Part shown: positions 8,379 through 16,400 of the stretch, in pieces
Layout: each line of letters starts with the position of its first letter
Numbering within the stretch: position 1 is the stretch's first letter
Assembly (NCBI GenBank): GCA_004558955.1
Contig: SFZC01000024.1
Location: forward strand, 1 to 20,641
Reading direction: 5' to 3'
DNA length: 20,641 nucleotides
DNA from: a bacterium
GTDB lineage: Bacteria; Cyanobacteriota; Vampirovibrionia; Gastranaerophilales; Gastranaerophilaceae
The notes under the pieces: generated by a model
Told to the model about the DNA's origin: nothing
What the model saw: the letters and a program-made list of their open reading frames with translations, nothing else
Databases searched by the model: none
Made by a program: the position numbers and the translations under genes

Positions 8379-9581
8379 CTACTCAAGGTCAATATCACTA
8401 AAAATTTGAGGTGACGGGGTTTTGTTTTGATAATTCAGCCTGATTTTTGTCGGAACGGTCAATTCTATCGGGGCAGAAATGGATTTTACCTCAGTTGCAG
8501 GCATGGTGGCATAAACTTTTCCGTCAATATCAATACATTTTAGTGCAAAATCTTTCAAGGTTTCGTATTGTTGTTGCGGTGTCATACTTTCCCATTTCAG
8601 TGCTTCATCAATGAGTTTTTGTTGTTCTTCATAAGTTGTTGTTTGAGTGAAAAATCTTCGTCCACGACCGCTTGCTTCAATCAAATGTGATTTGTCAAAT
8701 CGGGTAAGGGTTTCAGGGACTAATTCCGGTACTTGTTCAATAGCCGAGCCGACAATATTTTTGACTTTTGCGTAAATATCTTCGTAAAGTTTGCGGGTGG
8801 CATTTTCGTTGACAAGTTCGTTTCCTTCAATATTTGGGGCGTGTCTGTAGATTATGTTTGATTTTCCGCTTTCAAACAGTTTGAAAAAGGTTGTAATTGT
8901 GTTCGCCATTTGTGAGGTGTAAAGATTTCTGAAAAAGTCCGCATTTTCTTTATTCCCGTTTTTTAGGAATTGTCGTGATTTTTCCATAATTCCCGTAAAA
9001 GGATTTATGGAAATGTCTATGGATTCAAACATTTGAGGAGTTTTTTGAGCCATTTGAGCAAGTTTCGTTGAGGTGGTCTGAGCGTATTTAGAATTTTTAT
9101 TCCACCCTGAGGTGACAAAAAGTATCGGAAGGTTTAACTTTTCAAAAATCTGTCCAATCGCATCTGTGACAGAATGTTTCCCCGATAGCCCAATTATTGG
9201 AATATCAGAAGGGTTTGAATCGTCAATAATGTTTAAATATTTATTTCCATTCAAAACGTTAAAGCCGAGCCGTTCGTTGAGTTGTTTAAATCCGTCCAAA
9301 AATCGTGTCAAATCTTCATACAAAATAGTCTTGTTTTCGTGCGGTGTTGCGTTTTTCAGACAATGTGAACAGCCGACATTACACCCACGAAAAAGGTTCA
9401 GCGTTTCAAACCTTTTTGTAATAAAACTCACATCCTCTAATTTTACCCCGTGAAATAGCGGTATGTCAGATTGAACGCCCTCAAGTTGCGACAAATTTAA
9501 CTTGGTTAACGGGTATTTTGCCTCTTTCAAGTCACGAGGAAGGGTTTTTAAATTAAGATTTATTTTTGATAATGAATTCAT
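8379..9581 (-). CDS. Radical SAM protein of unknown substrate
   Basis: A 400-residue protein with the radical-SAM cluster motif CxxxCxxC at C67, C71 and C74 (GCNVGCSHC), which would hold a [4Fe-4S] cluster and cleave S-adenosylmethionine. Alternating barrel strands are visible afterwards: YLNIIDDSNPSDIPIIG, LPILFVTSGW and SIDISINPF. There is no cysteine-rich SPASM-like tail (essentially one Cys near the end), which argues against a typical peptide-modifying enzyme with auxiliary clusters. Residues 1-55 precede the cluster strand and match no domain I know. No Shine-Dalgarno precedes the ATG; a TACAAT box (9602-9597 on the minus strand) about 15 nt upstream suggests a very short leader. It is divergent from bioF and tail-to-tail with the AAA operon. 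Biotin synthase is excluded, because its conserved later motifs are not seen. Confidence 0.85.
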   Translation of the reverse strand: MNSLSKINLNLKTLPRDLKEAKYPLTKLNLSQLEGVQSDIPLFHGVKLEDVSFITKRFETLNLFRGCNVGCSHCLKNATPHENKTILYEDLTRFLDGFKQLNERLGFNVLNGNKYLNIIDDSNPSDIPIIGLSGKHSVTDAIGQIFEKLNLPILFVTSGWNKNSKYAQTTSTKLAQMAQKTPQMFESIDISINPFTGIMEKSRQFLKNGNKENADFFRNLYTSQMANTITTFFKLFESGKSNIIYRHAPNIEGNELVNENATRKLYEDIYAKVKNIVGSAIEQVPELVPETLTRFDKSHLIEASGRGRRFFTQTTTYEEQQKLIDEALKWESMTPQQQYETLKDFALKCIDIDGKVYATMPATEVKSISAPIELTVPTKIRLNYQNKTPSPQIFSDIDLE

Positions 9582-9661
9582 TATGTTCAGATAAAAATTG
9601 TAAAAGAAAATTTTTGCTATTTTGTTGCAAGGTTTTTCTTATTGAATTTGGCGAATTTTTG

Positions 9662-9667
9662 TAATAT
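9662..9667 (+). promoter_or_regulatory. Candidate -10 box of bioF, possibly leaderless mRNA
   Basis: TAATAT lies 9 nt before the bioF ATG (9677) and no purine-rich ribosome site is present in between. Transcription would then begin at or within a few bases of the start codon. The upstream -35 is unclear (TTGAAT at 9642-9647 has only 14 nt spacing). Confidence 0.3.
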
Positions 9668-9676
9668 TTTGTAGTT

Positions 9677-10816
9677 ATGAATGAGGATTATGAAAAGATT
9701 TTAGATGGGTTGAAGGCTCATTCGCACTTTAGAAATTTGAAAAATTTTGATGATAAAGATGAAAAATTTATCTATTATAAGGGTAAAAAATTATTAAATC
9801 TTTCGTCAAATAATTATTTGAATTTTGCAGATAATAAAGCGATTACCGAAGAATTTTTGCAAACCGTAGGCAATAAATATTCCTTTGGCAGTGCCTCAGC
9901 ACGTTTATTGACGGGAACTTTGCCGGTTTATGATGAGTTGGAAAAACTTTTGGCAACATTGTATAATAAAGACGCAACTTTGCTTTATAATAGCGGTTAC
10001 CACGCAAATGTCGGCATCTCAAGTTCATTAAATCAAAAAGGTGATGTTATATTTTCCGACAAATTAAATCACGCAAGTATAATTGACGGTATGCAGTTAT
10101 CTCAGGGTAAATTTTTTAGATTCCCGCATAATGATACGGAAGCTCTTGAAAAATTACTTATCAGAGAACGTGAAAATTATAAAAATGCGTTTATTATAAC
10201 GGAAAGTGTTTTTTCAATGGACGGCGATATTGCAGATTTGAAAAAACTCGTGGAATTGAAGAAAAAATATAATTGCAATTTGGTGATTGATGAAGCCCAT
10301 GCTTTTGGTATTTTCGGACAAAAAGGTTTGGGGGTAGCGGAAGAACTTGGAATAATTGATGATATCGATTTGCTTGTCGGAACTTTTGGCAAAGCGGTAG
10401 GCTCAATGGGAGCTTTTGTTGTAGGTTCAAGAGTTTTAATAGACTTTTTGATAAATAAATCCCGTTCGTTTATTTTTTCAACAGCGTTGCCGCCGATAAA
10501 TGTTGCGTTTACAAAATGGATTATTGAGAAGAAATTCCCGCAAACTTTGGCAAAGCGTCAACGCATGCTAAATATTGCACAAAAATTCGGAAGTCCGAGC
10601 CATATAATTCCTGTAATAATCGGGGAAAACAAAGATACTGTTGATTTGTGCGAAGTTTTGTTCCATAACGGCTATTTCACTTTGCCGATAAGACCGCCGA
10701 CCGTGCCTGTCGGGACTTCTCGTTTGAGATTGTCTTTAACTTGTGAAATTGAAGAGTTTGAATTGAAAGTTTTAAAGGAGAAAATTGATGAAATTTTGTT
10801 GGCTAAGTCAAAATAA
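9677..10816 (+). CDS. bioF: 8-amino-7-oxononanoate synthase
   Basis: A PLP enzyme that condenses pimeloyl-ACP (or -CoA) with L-alanine to give 8-amino-7-oxononanoate, the first ring-building step of biotin synthesis, in the cytosol. At 379 residues it has the usual BioF length. Family marks are NLSSNNYLNF (41-50), GSASARLLTGT (71-81), LYNSGYHAN (103-111), DKLNHAS (128-134), ESVFSMDGD (176-184), DEAHAFG (205-211, Asp205 for the PLP ring nitrogen) and the Schiff-base lysine K239 in GTFGKAVGSMG. A close relative of the same fold, 2-amino-3-ketobutyrate CoA ligase, cannot be formally excluded by eye, but BioG and BioC directly downstream make BioF the clear call. bioG begins inside its last 29 nt. 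Confidence 0.95.
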   Translation: MNEDYEKILDGLKAHSHFRNLKNFDDKDEKFIYYKGKKLLNLSSNNYLNFADNKAITEEFLQTVGNKYSFGSASARLLTGTLPVYDELEKLLATLYNKDATLLYNSGYHANVGISSSLNQKGDVIFSDKLNHASIIDGMQLSQGKFFRFPHNDTEALEKLLIRERENYKNAFIITESVFSMDGDIADLKKLVELKKKYNCNLVIDEAHAFGIFGQKGLGVAEELGIIDDIDLLVGTFGKAVGSMGAFVVGSRVLIDFLINKSRSFIFSTALPPINVAFTKWIIEKKFPQTLAKRQRMLNIAQKFGSPSHIIPVIIGENKDTVDLCEVLFHNGYFTLPIRPPTVPVGTSRLRLSLTCEIEEFELKVLKEKIDEILLAKSK

Positions 10817-11462
10817 CAGTTCAAATTTGATAGTGTTTTTCGCCGGTTGGAGTTTTGATGAAACCCCATTCAAAACCTTGAAGTGTGACGGTTTTGACGT
10901 ACTTTTCGTTTATGATTACAATGAAATTTCAGAACTTGAAATTCTTAAAAATATTTCTGAAAAATATGAGCATAAAATCTTGATTTGTTGGTCAATGGGC
11001 GTTTTTGTCGCCGCATCTTTGAGAAAATGTTTTGAAAATTTTGACAAAAAATTTGCCATAAACGGAACTGTCACGCCTGTTGATAACGAGTTTGGAATTC
11101 CTGTCAAAATGTTTGAATTGACCTTGAAACACGCAAGTGTCGGTTTGAGCGGAAAATTTTATAAAAATGTTTATAAAACAGAAGAAGAATTGGAAAAATA
11201 TTCACAAAATCCTGTCAAACGCACTATTGAAGACCGAGTTTCCGAACTTGAAAACTTGTATGAATTTATTAAATCTCACGAAGTAAACGGTGAAAAATTC
11301 TATGATTTTGCGGTGGTGTCTGAGTTTGATAAAATTATTCCGCCCAAAAATCAGATTGCAAGTCATACAAAATTTAATGTGCCGATAAAAACGATAGAAT
11401 GCGGTCATTCGCCGTTTTTCGGGTTTAGTGAATGGAGAGAAATTGTTGAATTATGCCGATAG
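10788..11462 (+). CDS. bioG: Pimeloyl-[acyl-carrier protein] methyl ester esterase, BioG type
   Basis: An alpha/beta hydrolase of the DUF452/BioG family. It removes the methyl ester from pimeloyl-ACP methyl ester once fatty-acid synthesis has elongated the chain, releasing pimeloyl-ACP for BioF. The 224-residue length fits. The nucleophile is S69 in CWSMG (67-71), the acid is D181 in VVSEFDKIIPP, and the base is H207 in ECGHSPFF; FFAGWSFDE near the N-terminus is the oxyanion region. The start at 10788 (ATG) is preferred over the TTG at 10785 because AAGGAG (10775-10780) sits 7 nt upstream of the ATG. It overlaps bioF by 29 nt and bioC by 10 nt, which implies coupled translation. Confidence 0.93.
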   Translation: MKFCWLSQNNSSNLIVFFAGWSFDETPFKTLKCDGFDVLFVYDYNEISELEILKNISEKYEHKILICWSMGVFVAASLRKCFENFDKKFAINGTVTPVDNEFGIPVKMFELTLKHASVGLSGKFYKNVYKTEEELEKYSQNPVKRTIEDRVSELENLYEFIKSHEVNGEKFYDFAVVSEFDKIIPPKNQIASHTKFNVPIKTIECGHSPFFGFSEWREIVELCR

Positions 11463-12196
11463 ATTTTAGACATGTAAGAAAACAATTTGAAAAAAGTATG
11501 GCGGATTATGACAAAAACGCAGTTGTGCAAGATTTGACCGCTTCAAAATTGATGTTTGAATTGTTGAAAATCTCTGACCATTTTGAAAATGTTTTGGAAA
11601 TTGGTACAGGTACGGGGCTTTTGACAAAACGAGTTGCAAAAGATTTGAAATTCAAGAATTTCTATGCAAACGATTTGGTCGAAAAATCCAAAACTTATGT
11701 GACAAAATTCATTCCTACAGCCCATTTTATTTGCGGAAATGCTGTAAAAATTAAGGTTGAGCGAAAGGTCGATTTGATACTTTCTAATGCGGTTTTGCAG
11801 TGGTTTCAAAATCAGGAAAAGATTTTGGAAATCCTGAAATTTAGACTTCAAAAAGACGGAATTTTGGCGTTTACGACATTTTCGCCGTCAAATTTTAAAG
11901 AAATTACCGAAATTACGGGCTTGTCACTTCAATATAAAACGCTAAAAGATATGAATAAGATTTTGAAGAATTTGGGGTTTGAAATTTTGTATAGTGAAGA
12001 ATTTTTTGAACCTGTGAAATTTAATACTCCGCTTGAGCTCTTGGTACACATGAAAAAAACGGGTGTAAATTCTTTGTCTGACAGAACATGGACGGTCAAA
12101 GAGGTTAAGGAATTTTGTGACAAATATTCAAAATTGCACAAGCAGGTGGTTTTGACCTATTCGCCGATAATTATTATTGCAAGAAAAATCGGTTAA
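11453..12196 (+). CDS. bioC: Malonyl-[acyl-carrier protein] O-methyltransferase
   Basis: A SAM-dependent methyltransferase that methylates the free carboxyl of malonyl-ACP, so that the fatty-acid machinery can elongate it to pimeloyl-ACP methyl ester. The length is 247 residues. The SAM-binding motif I is VLEIGTGTGLL (47-57). BioC hallmarks are an N-terminal RKQFEKSMADYDKNA, ILSNAVLQWFQN after the fourth strand, and GILAFTTFSPSNFKEI. The ATG lies 10 nt inside the end of bioG; GGAGAG lies somewhat far upstream (about 14 nt), so translation probably relies on coupling. It is the last gene of the visible biotin cluster; bioA, bioD and bioB are not in the window. Confidence 0.93.
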   Translation: MPIDFRHVRKQFEKSMADYDKNAVVQDLTASKLMFELLKISDHFENVLEIGTGTGLLTKRVAKDLKFKNFYANDLVEKSKTYVTKFIPTAHFICGNAVKIKVERKVDLILSNAVLQWFQNQEKILEILKFRLQKDGILAFTTFSPSNFKEITEITGLSLQYKTLKDMNKILKNLGFEILYSEEFFEPVKFNTPLELLVHMKKTGVNSLSDRTWTVKEVKEFCDKYSKLHKQVVLTYSPIIIIARKIG

Positions 12197-12215
12197 TTTA
12201 CAAATCTAAACACTG

Positions 12216-12238
12216 TAGGTCAGGTATTGTCTGACTTA
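12216..12238. terminator. Hairpin between convergent bioC and the transporter gene
   Basis: TAGGTCAG (12216-12223) pairs with CTGACTTA (12231-12238), with one G-T pair and a 7-nt loop. It lies in the 46-nt gap between two converging genes, so a shared terminator is likely by position. A proper U-run is missing on either strand, so it may instead be a copy of a dispersed hairpin: 19 of its bases recur exactly at 14694-14712. Confidence 0.4.
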
Positions 12239-12242
12239 AAAC

Positions 12243-12779
12243 CTAAACCCCAATCCAATTCAAACAACCGATAACTAATCCTGCGATTGCGGAAATTCCT
12301 AAATATACAAGCGGGTCGTTTTTTCTGACAAAACTCATTATAATCAGTGCAAAAAGTAATATTGTTCCGAACAAATGCAGGTTTGAGGTGAAAATTAAAC
12401 GTATTCCAACGGCTGATAACAATGCACAGCCTGCGGGTTTTATGCTTTTTATTGCCCCTTTGACGTATCTGTTGGTTTTGAATTTTTCCAACATTTTGGA
12501 AACTATTGTAACGATGATGAAAGACGGTAGGATTACGGCTGAGGTTGCAAGTAGTGAGCCTAAAACTCCCGCACTGTTAAATCCTGCAAAAGTTGCAACG
12601 TTTACACCTACAGGTCCGGGGGTGATTGAAGAAATTGCAAGCATATTGGTTAAATCTGCTGCAGAATACCAATGAAACTTGTCTGCGATTTCATACAAAA
12701 ACGGTAGTGTTGCATATCCGCCGCCAAACGAGAAAATCCCGATTTGAAAGAATTGCCAAAACAGTTGAAGATAAATCAT
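12243..12779 (-). CDS. Short-chain chromate transporter (CHR) family protein, second half
   Basis: A 178-residue membrane protein of the chromate ion transporter family, one domain only. It carries the CHR glycine motif FSFGGGYATLPFLYE near the N-terminus, the conserved SSITPGPVGVNVATFAGF, and about five to six hydrophobic segments (for example SLLATSAVILPSFIIVTIV). Members pair with a sister half to form the transporter; known members export chromate, but the substrate here is unproven. The ATG at 12779 overlaps the upstream stop as TAATG, with AAGGAG 7 nt before it. A TTG two codons earlier (12785) lies too close to that ribosome site to be used. Confidence 0.87.
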   Translation of the reverse strand: MIYLQLFWQFFQIGIFSFGGGYATLPFLYEIADKFHWYSAADLTNMLAISSITPGPVGVNVATFAGFNSAGVLGSLLATSAVILPSFIIVTIVSKMLEKFKTNRYVKGAIKSIKPAGCALLSAVGIRLIFTSNLHLFGTILLFALIIMSFVRKNDPLVYLGISAIAGLVIGCLNWIGV

Positions 12780-13339
12780 TAGCAATCTCCTTTCTTATTC
12801 TCTTTGCCGAAGAATTTTTCGTTCAAAATTCCGATAATTACTGAGGTTATAATGATTGCAGGAAGCGGAATTTTCCCGGACAGTGCTGCCAATAAACAAA
12901 GCAAATATATGCCGAGCGAGAATTTGTCTGTCACTGATTTCTTCCACATTTCTTTTACGGCAAGGAAAAGTAAGGTTATCACACCTATTCCGACACCCCA
13001 AAATATATGTTGAATTGTCGGTTTTGTGACAAGTTCGTTAAACAGATACGCAAGCAAAATTATTGCAAGGAAGGCAGGTGTTATCATTCCCAATGTTGCG
13101 GCGATAGCCCCTTTGGTTCTGCAAAGTTTTCTGCCTGTAAAAATTGCGGTATTTGCGGCAATAATTCCAGGAAGTGAAGCTCCGAGTGCGTAATATTCAC
13201 ACAATTCATCTGATGTCAGCCATTTCCTTTTGTCAACGAGTTCGCTTGTTAACAGTGGTAGTATTACATATCCGCCACCGAGTAACAGTGTTCCGATTTT
13301 GAAAAATATTTTGAAGATTGTGTAAAAACTCTTTTCCAT
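12779..13339 (-). CDS. Short-chain chromate transporter (CHR) family protein, first half
   Basis: A 186-residue membrane protein and the partner of the gene that starts at its stop codon. The CHR motif appears as LLLGGGYVILPLLTSEL, followed by RKWLTSDELCEYYALGASLPGIIAANTAIFTG. Several transmembrane helices follow (GMITPAFLAIILLAYLF, GVGIGVITLLFLAV, and a C-terminal PLPAIIITSVIIGIL). Two half-length CHR proteins encoded in tandem are a common bacterial arrangement and probably form a heterodimer. The Shine-Dalgarno is weak. The gene is divergent from the giant protease-like gene, with 111 nt between the two starts. The natural substrate in an anaerobe may not be chromate. Confidence 0.87.
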   Translation of the reverse strand: MEKSFYTIFKIFFKIGTLLLGGGYVILPLLTSELVDKRKWLTSDELCEYYALGASLPGIIAANTAIFTGRKLCRTKGAIAATLGMITPAFLAIILLAYLFNELVTKPTIQHIFWGVGIGVITLLFLAVKEMWKKSVTDKFSLGIYLLCLLAALSGKIPLPAIIITSVIIGILNEKFFGKENKKGDC

Positions 13340-13382
13340 ATTTTTATCTTATCTCATAAATATTTTTAAAAAATGTAAAATT

Positions 13383-13411
13383 TTGTAATTTTACTGTTAA
13401 ATTTTTATCTT
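13383..13411 (+). promoter_or_regulatory. Candidate promoter of the giant gene
   Basis: TTGTAA (13383-13388) and TATCTT (13406-13411) are 17 nt apart. They lie about 40 nt ahead of the ATG at 13451, which has GAAGGGG (13440-13446) as its ribosome site. Both hexamers are imperfect. Confidence 0.3.
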
Positions 13412-13450
13412 TAGAGATTTTCATGCACAAAAAATACATGAAGGGGTACT

Positions 13451-16400
13451 ATGAAAATACATTCAATTACATCTCGATTTATCAATTTTGAAGGTAAAAG
13501 ACAAGACAGAAAAAACGTAGAGCAATTAAAGAAAAATAATCCGTACGATTTGAACGTAATAAACCAGCGTAATATTCAAACCGCTATTGAAAATCTTTCA
13601 AATGAAGGCGGTGCAGAGAATGCAAAATTTTTGCTTGATGTTTCAAAACATTTGAAATACGGTACCAATATTGATTTAGGTAAAACTCCTAACCACGATT
13701 GGCGTGCCGAACTTAACGAAGCCGCTAAAAAATCAATTGAGAAAGCCCCGAAAAAAGAACAGAAAAAGTTATATGCACAAATGAAAAGAGCAGAAAAGGT
13801 TCAACGACCATTGACCGCTCCAGAGCGTGAAATCTTGAATTTGAGAGAAGCTATTTTGTCCCAAGTTGATAGAGATGTATTGGAAAATATTAAATATACG
13901 AATGTTAAAAATTTTGACAGAAACTTTGATTATTTGATTTCATCTTCAGAAATTTCAGTTGCTCAAAAATTGCATATTATGAAGAAATTGAATTATTTAA
14001 TGAGTCCGAAATACAAGATTAATCCTCAGTTGGCGGATAAAAAGACACAAGTTCTTGCCGAAATGGTAAATGATATGGTTATCAATACTCCGGAATCAGA
14101 AATCCCGAATATCAAATCGGTTAACCAGTTGTCAGTAGGTTCTTGTGCTGCTATTTCAATTTGTCGTAAGAAAATGGCTTATGAGGACAAGGCAAATTAT
14201 GTGGATATGATTTTGTCCGAATTGGACGACAAAGACTACATGATGATATACGATATTTCAAAACTCGGAAGTCATACAAAAATCCCTGTTAATAAACCTT
14301 ATATTGACTATGATTATGCAATGAAACAAGGCTACAGAATCCTTGACGCTTCCGCTTTGAACTGGATGAATGCGGCGGATACAACAGGTCGAGTTAACGA
14401 GGCTACCAAAAATTATATTGCCTTTGACAAAACCTTTTTCGATACCTTCACTGACGGTCATATTATTTCTGATATTAGTGAAGAACTTTCGTCTGAACAA
14501 GATTACTATAGAGCATTGATGAAGGCAAAAGCTGCTATCAAAGAATGCAAAAAAGATGTTTTAGGCAAACAATTAAATTCTAAAAAGGTTAAAAACGAAT
14601 TGAGTAAAAATCTTGATGAAATTCAAAGATATACAAATTCATTAAATTCTATGTTGGGTGAACTTTCGCCAACTTCAACAAAAGAAAATCGCCGTCAGGT
14701 ATTGTCTGACTTGCGTTCATTGGAAGTTGAAAATTCAAGAGCCGTTGCAAAAAGCGATAAGCAGGGCTTAAAAGAATTTATGTATATTCCAAACGAGCCT
14801 GACAAGGTTAAAGCAAATAAAATTAAGAAATATCTCGCAACTCATTTGGATTATGTGAACGAAGATTTGCTTAATAAGAAGGCTGATTATATTACTGAGT
14901 TGCTATCAAGTATTTCAGACGCCACAAAAGCCACTCAATTGCCTGAAGAAGACAAAATTAGAAATGCAAAAAATTTGTATAAGGCGGCAGCTGCATACAG
15001 AATACAAACGGAATTTGGCTTGGATAATATTTACAAAACTTGTGACACAATGAGAGAACTCGGACTTCCTGACAGAGAATCTCTTATTTTTAATAATATT
15101 GATGACCTTATCAAAAAATTGAACAAAGGTACATTAAACCCTGTGGTAAAAGAGACTTTGGCTAATCGTTTCCAAGCGGATTCGCCTGAAGCATTGATTG
15201 AGTCATTAGAGTTTAACAGAAAGAATTTACAGCACGAAATGACTGCAACATTTGACGATTTGTACAAATCTTGTATGTTGGGTGACCGCAAATCCACCTT
15301 GTTGAAAAATTTGGAAGCTATAAAGGGGACTATTGTTGAAGATAAAAATAGAGAAACTCTTAAAAGTATGGCGTTCAATATGGGAATGAAACCTGATAAA
15401 AGACAAGTCGTAAGCGAATTGGATAAACTTATTGATATTATGAATGACAGTCCGTCTGAAGAAGATTATTTGTATGCTTATAACAAAGCGGGCGGTCGAA
15501 ACCAAATGTTGGATTTCAAAACAATTATGGAAAATCTCGGTGAAATCTTGAAAAACAATGACCCTGATTCAAGAGCCATAATTAGGGAATTTAATGAGGC
15601 TAACGGTTTACCAAAAGATGCCCCGAGACAAGCTTCACTTGAAAAATTCGTTGAAATCGGTGAAAAATTCAACAAATTATCCTTCTTAACAAAAGCCTTC
15701 CAAGAAGCTTTGGAAGTTCGTGATGAGGACGGAACGGTTCTGAATACCGTTATTCCGAAAGAAGTTATTATGAAAAAACTTGAACAGGAACATAAGGTGG
15801 TTACTGCGAAAGATTTGGCGGACTTCCAAGATAAATTTGCAACTATTGCGGGTGCTCGCCAACTTCCGAATGGCTCAAGACTTGAAATGAAAGACTTACC
15901 AAAAGAATTTACGACTTTTTCAAAACACGAAAGAGAAGTTATGAAGGAAATCAGCGGTAATTTGAATAAATGGTATTCCGCAACAACAAGAAATCTTGAT
16001 GCTCAATATAAAGTTATTGAAAAACCTTTAAAAGAACATTTCAGGCAACTTGGTGTTACATTAGGTAGCTATTGGCTTCCTAATGATGGACAAAGCGGTT
16101 TGTATTCTCGTCAACAGGTCAGAATTATTGAAAGTATGACGGATAAACCGCATTATATTGAAAAAGACGGTAATGTTGCGATTGCTAAAATCTTAAATTC
16201 TCCATATTCAGGGATTTCATCAACTTCGGTATTTACTGATGGACCGGGTATGCATGCTCAGTATATTGCGGATATCAAACAAGTTCCCGTAAAAACAAAA
16301 GACGGCGTTGAAGCAAAATATGCAATCTTCCACGATAATACTTGGGGTGCGGTTGAACACGAAAACTCTTGGCGTGATGAAAACGGGTTGCTAAGAACTG

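Noticed and set aside
9582..9676. BirA (biotin repressor) operator before bioF
   Set aside because: TTGTAA-like words occur, but no matching inverted half-site at the usual spacing could be found.
12785..12785. TTG start for the second transporter half
   Set aside because: It would sit one base from the AAGGAG ribosome site; the ATG at 12779 has proper spacing and a TAATG overlap.
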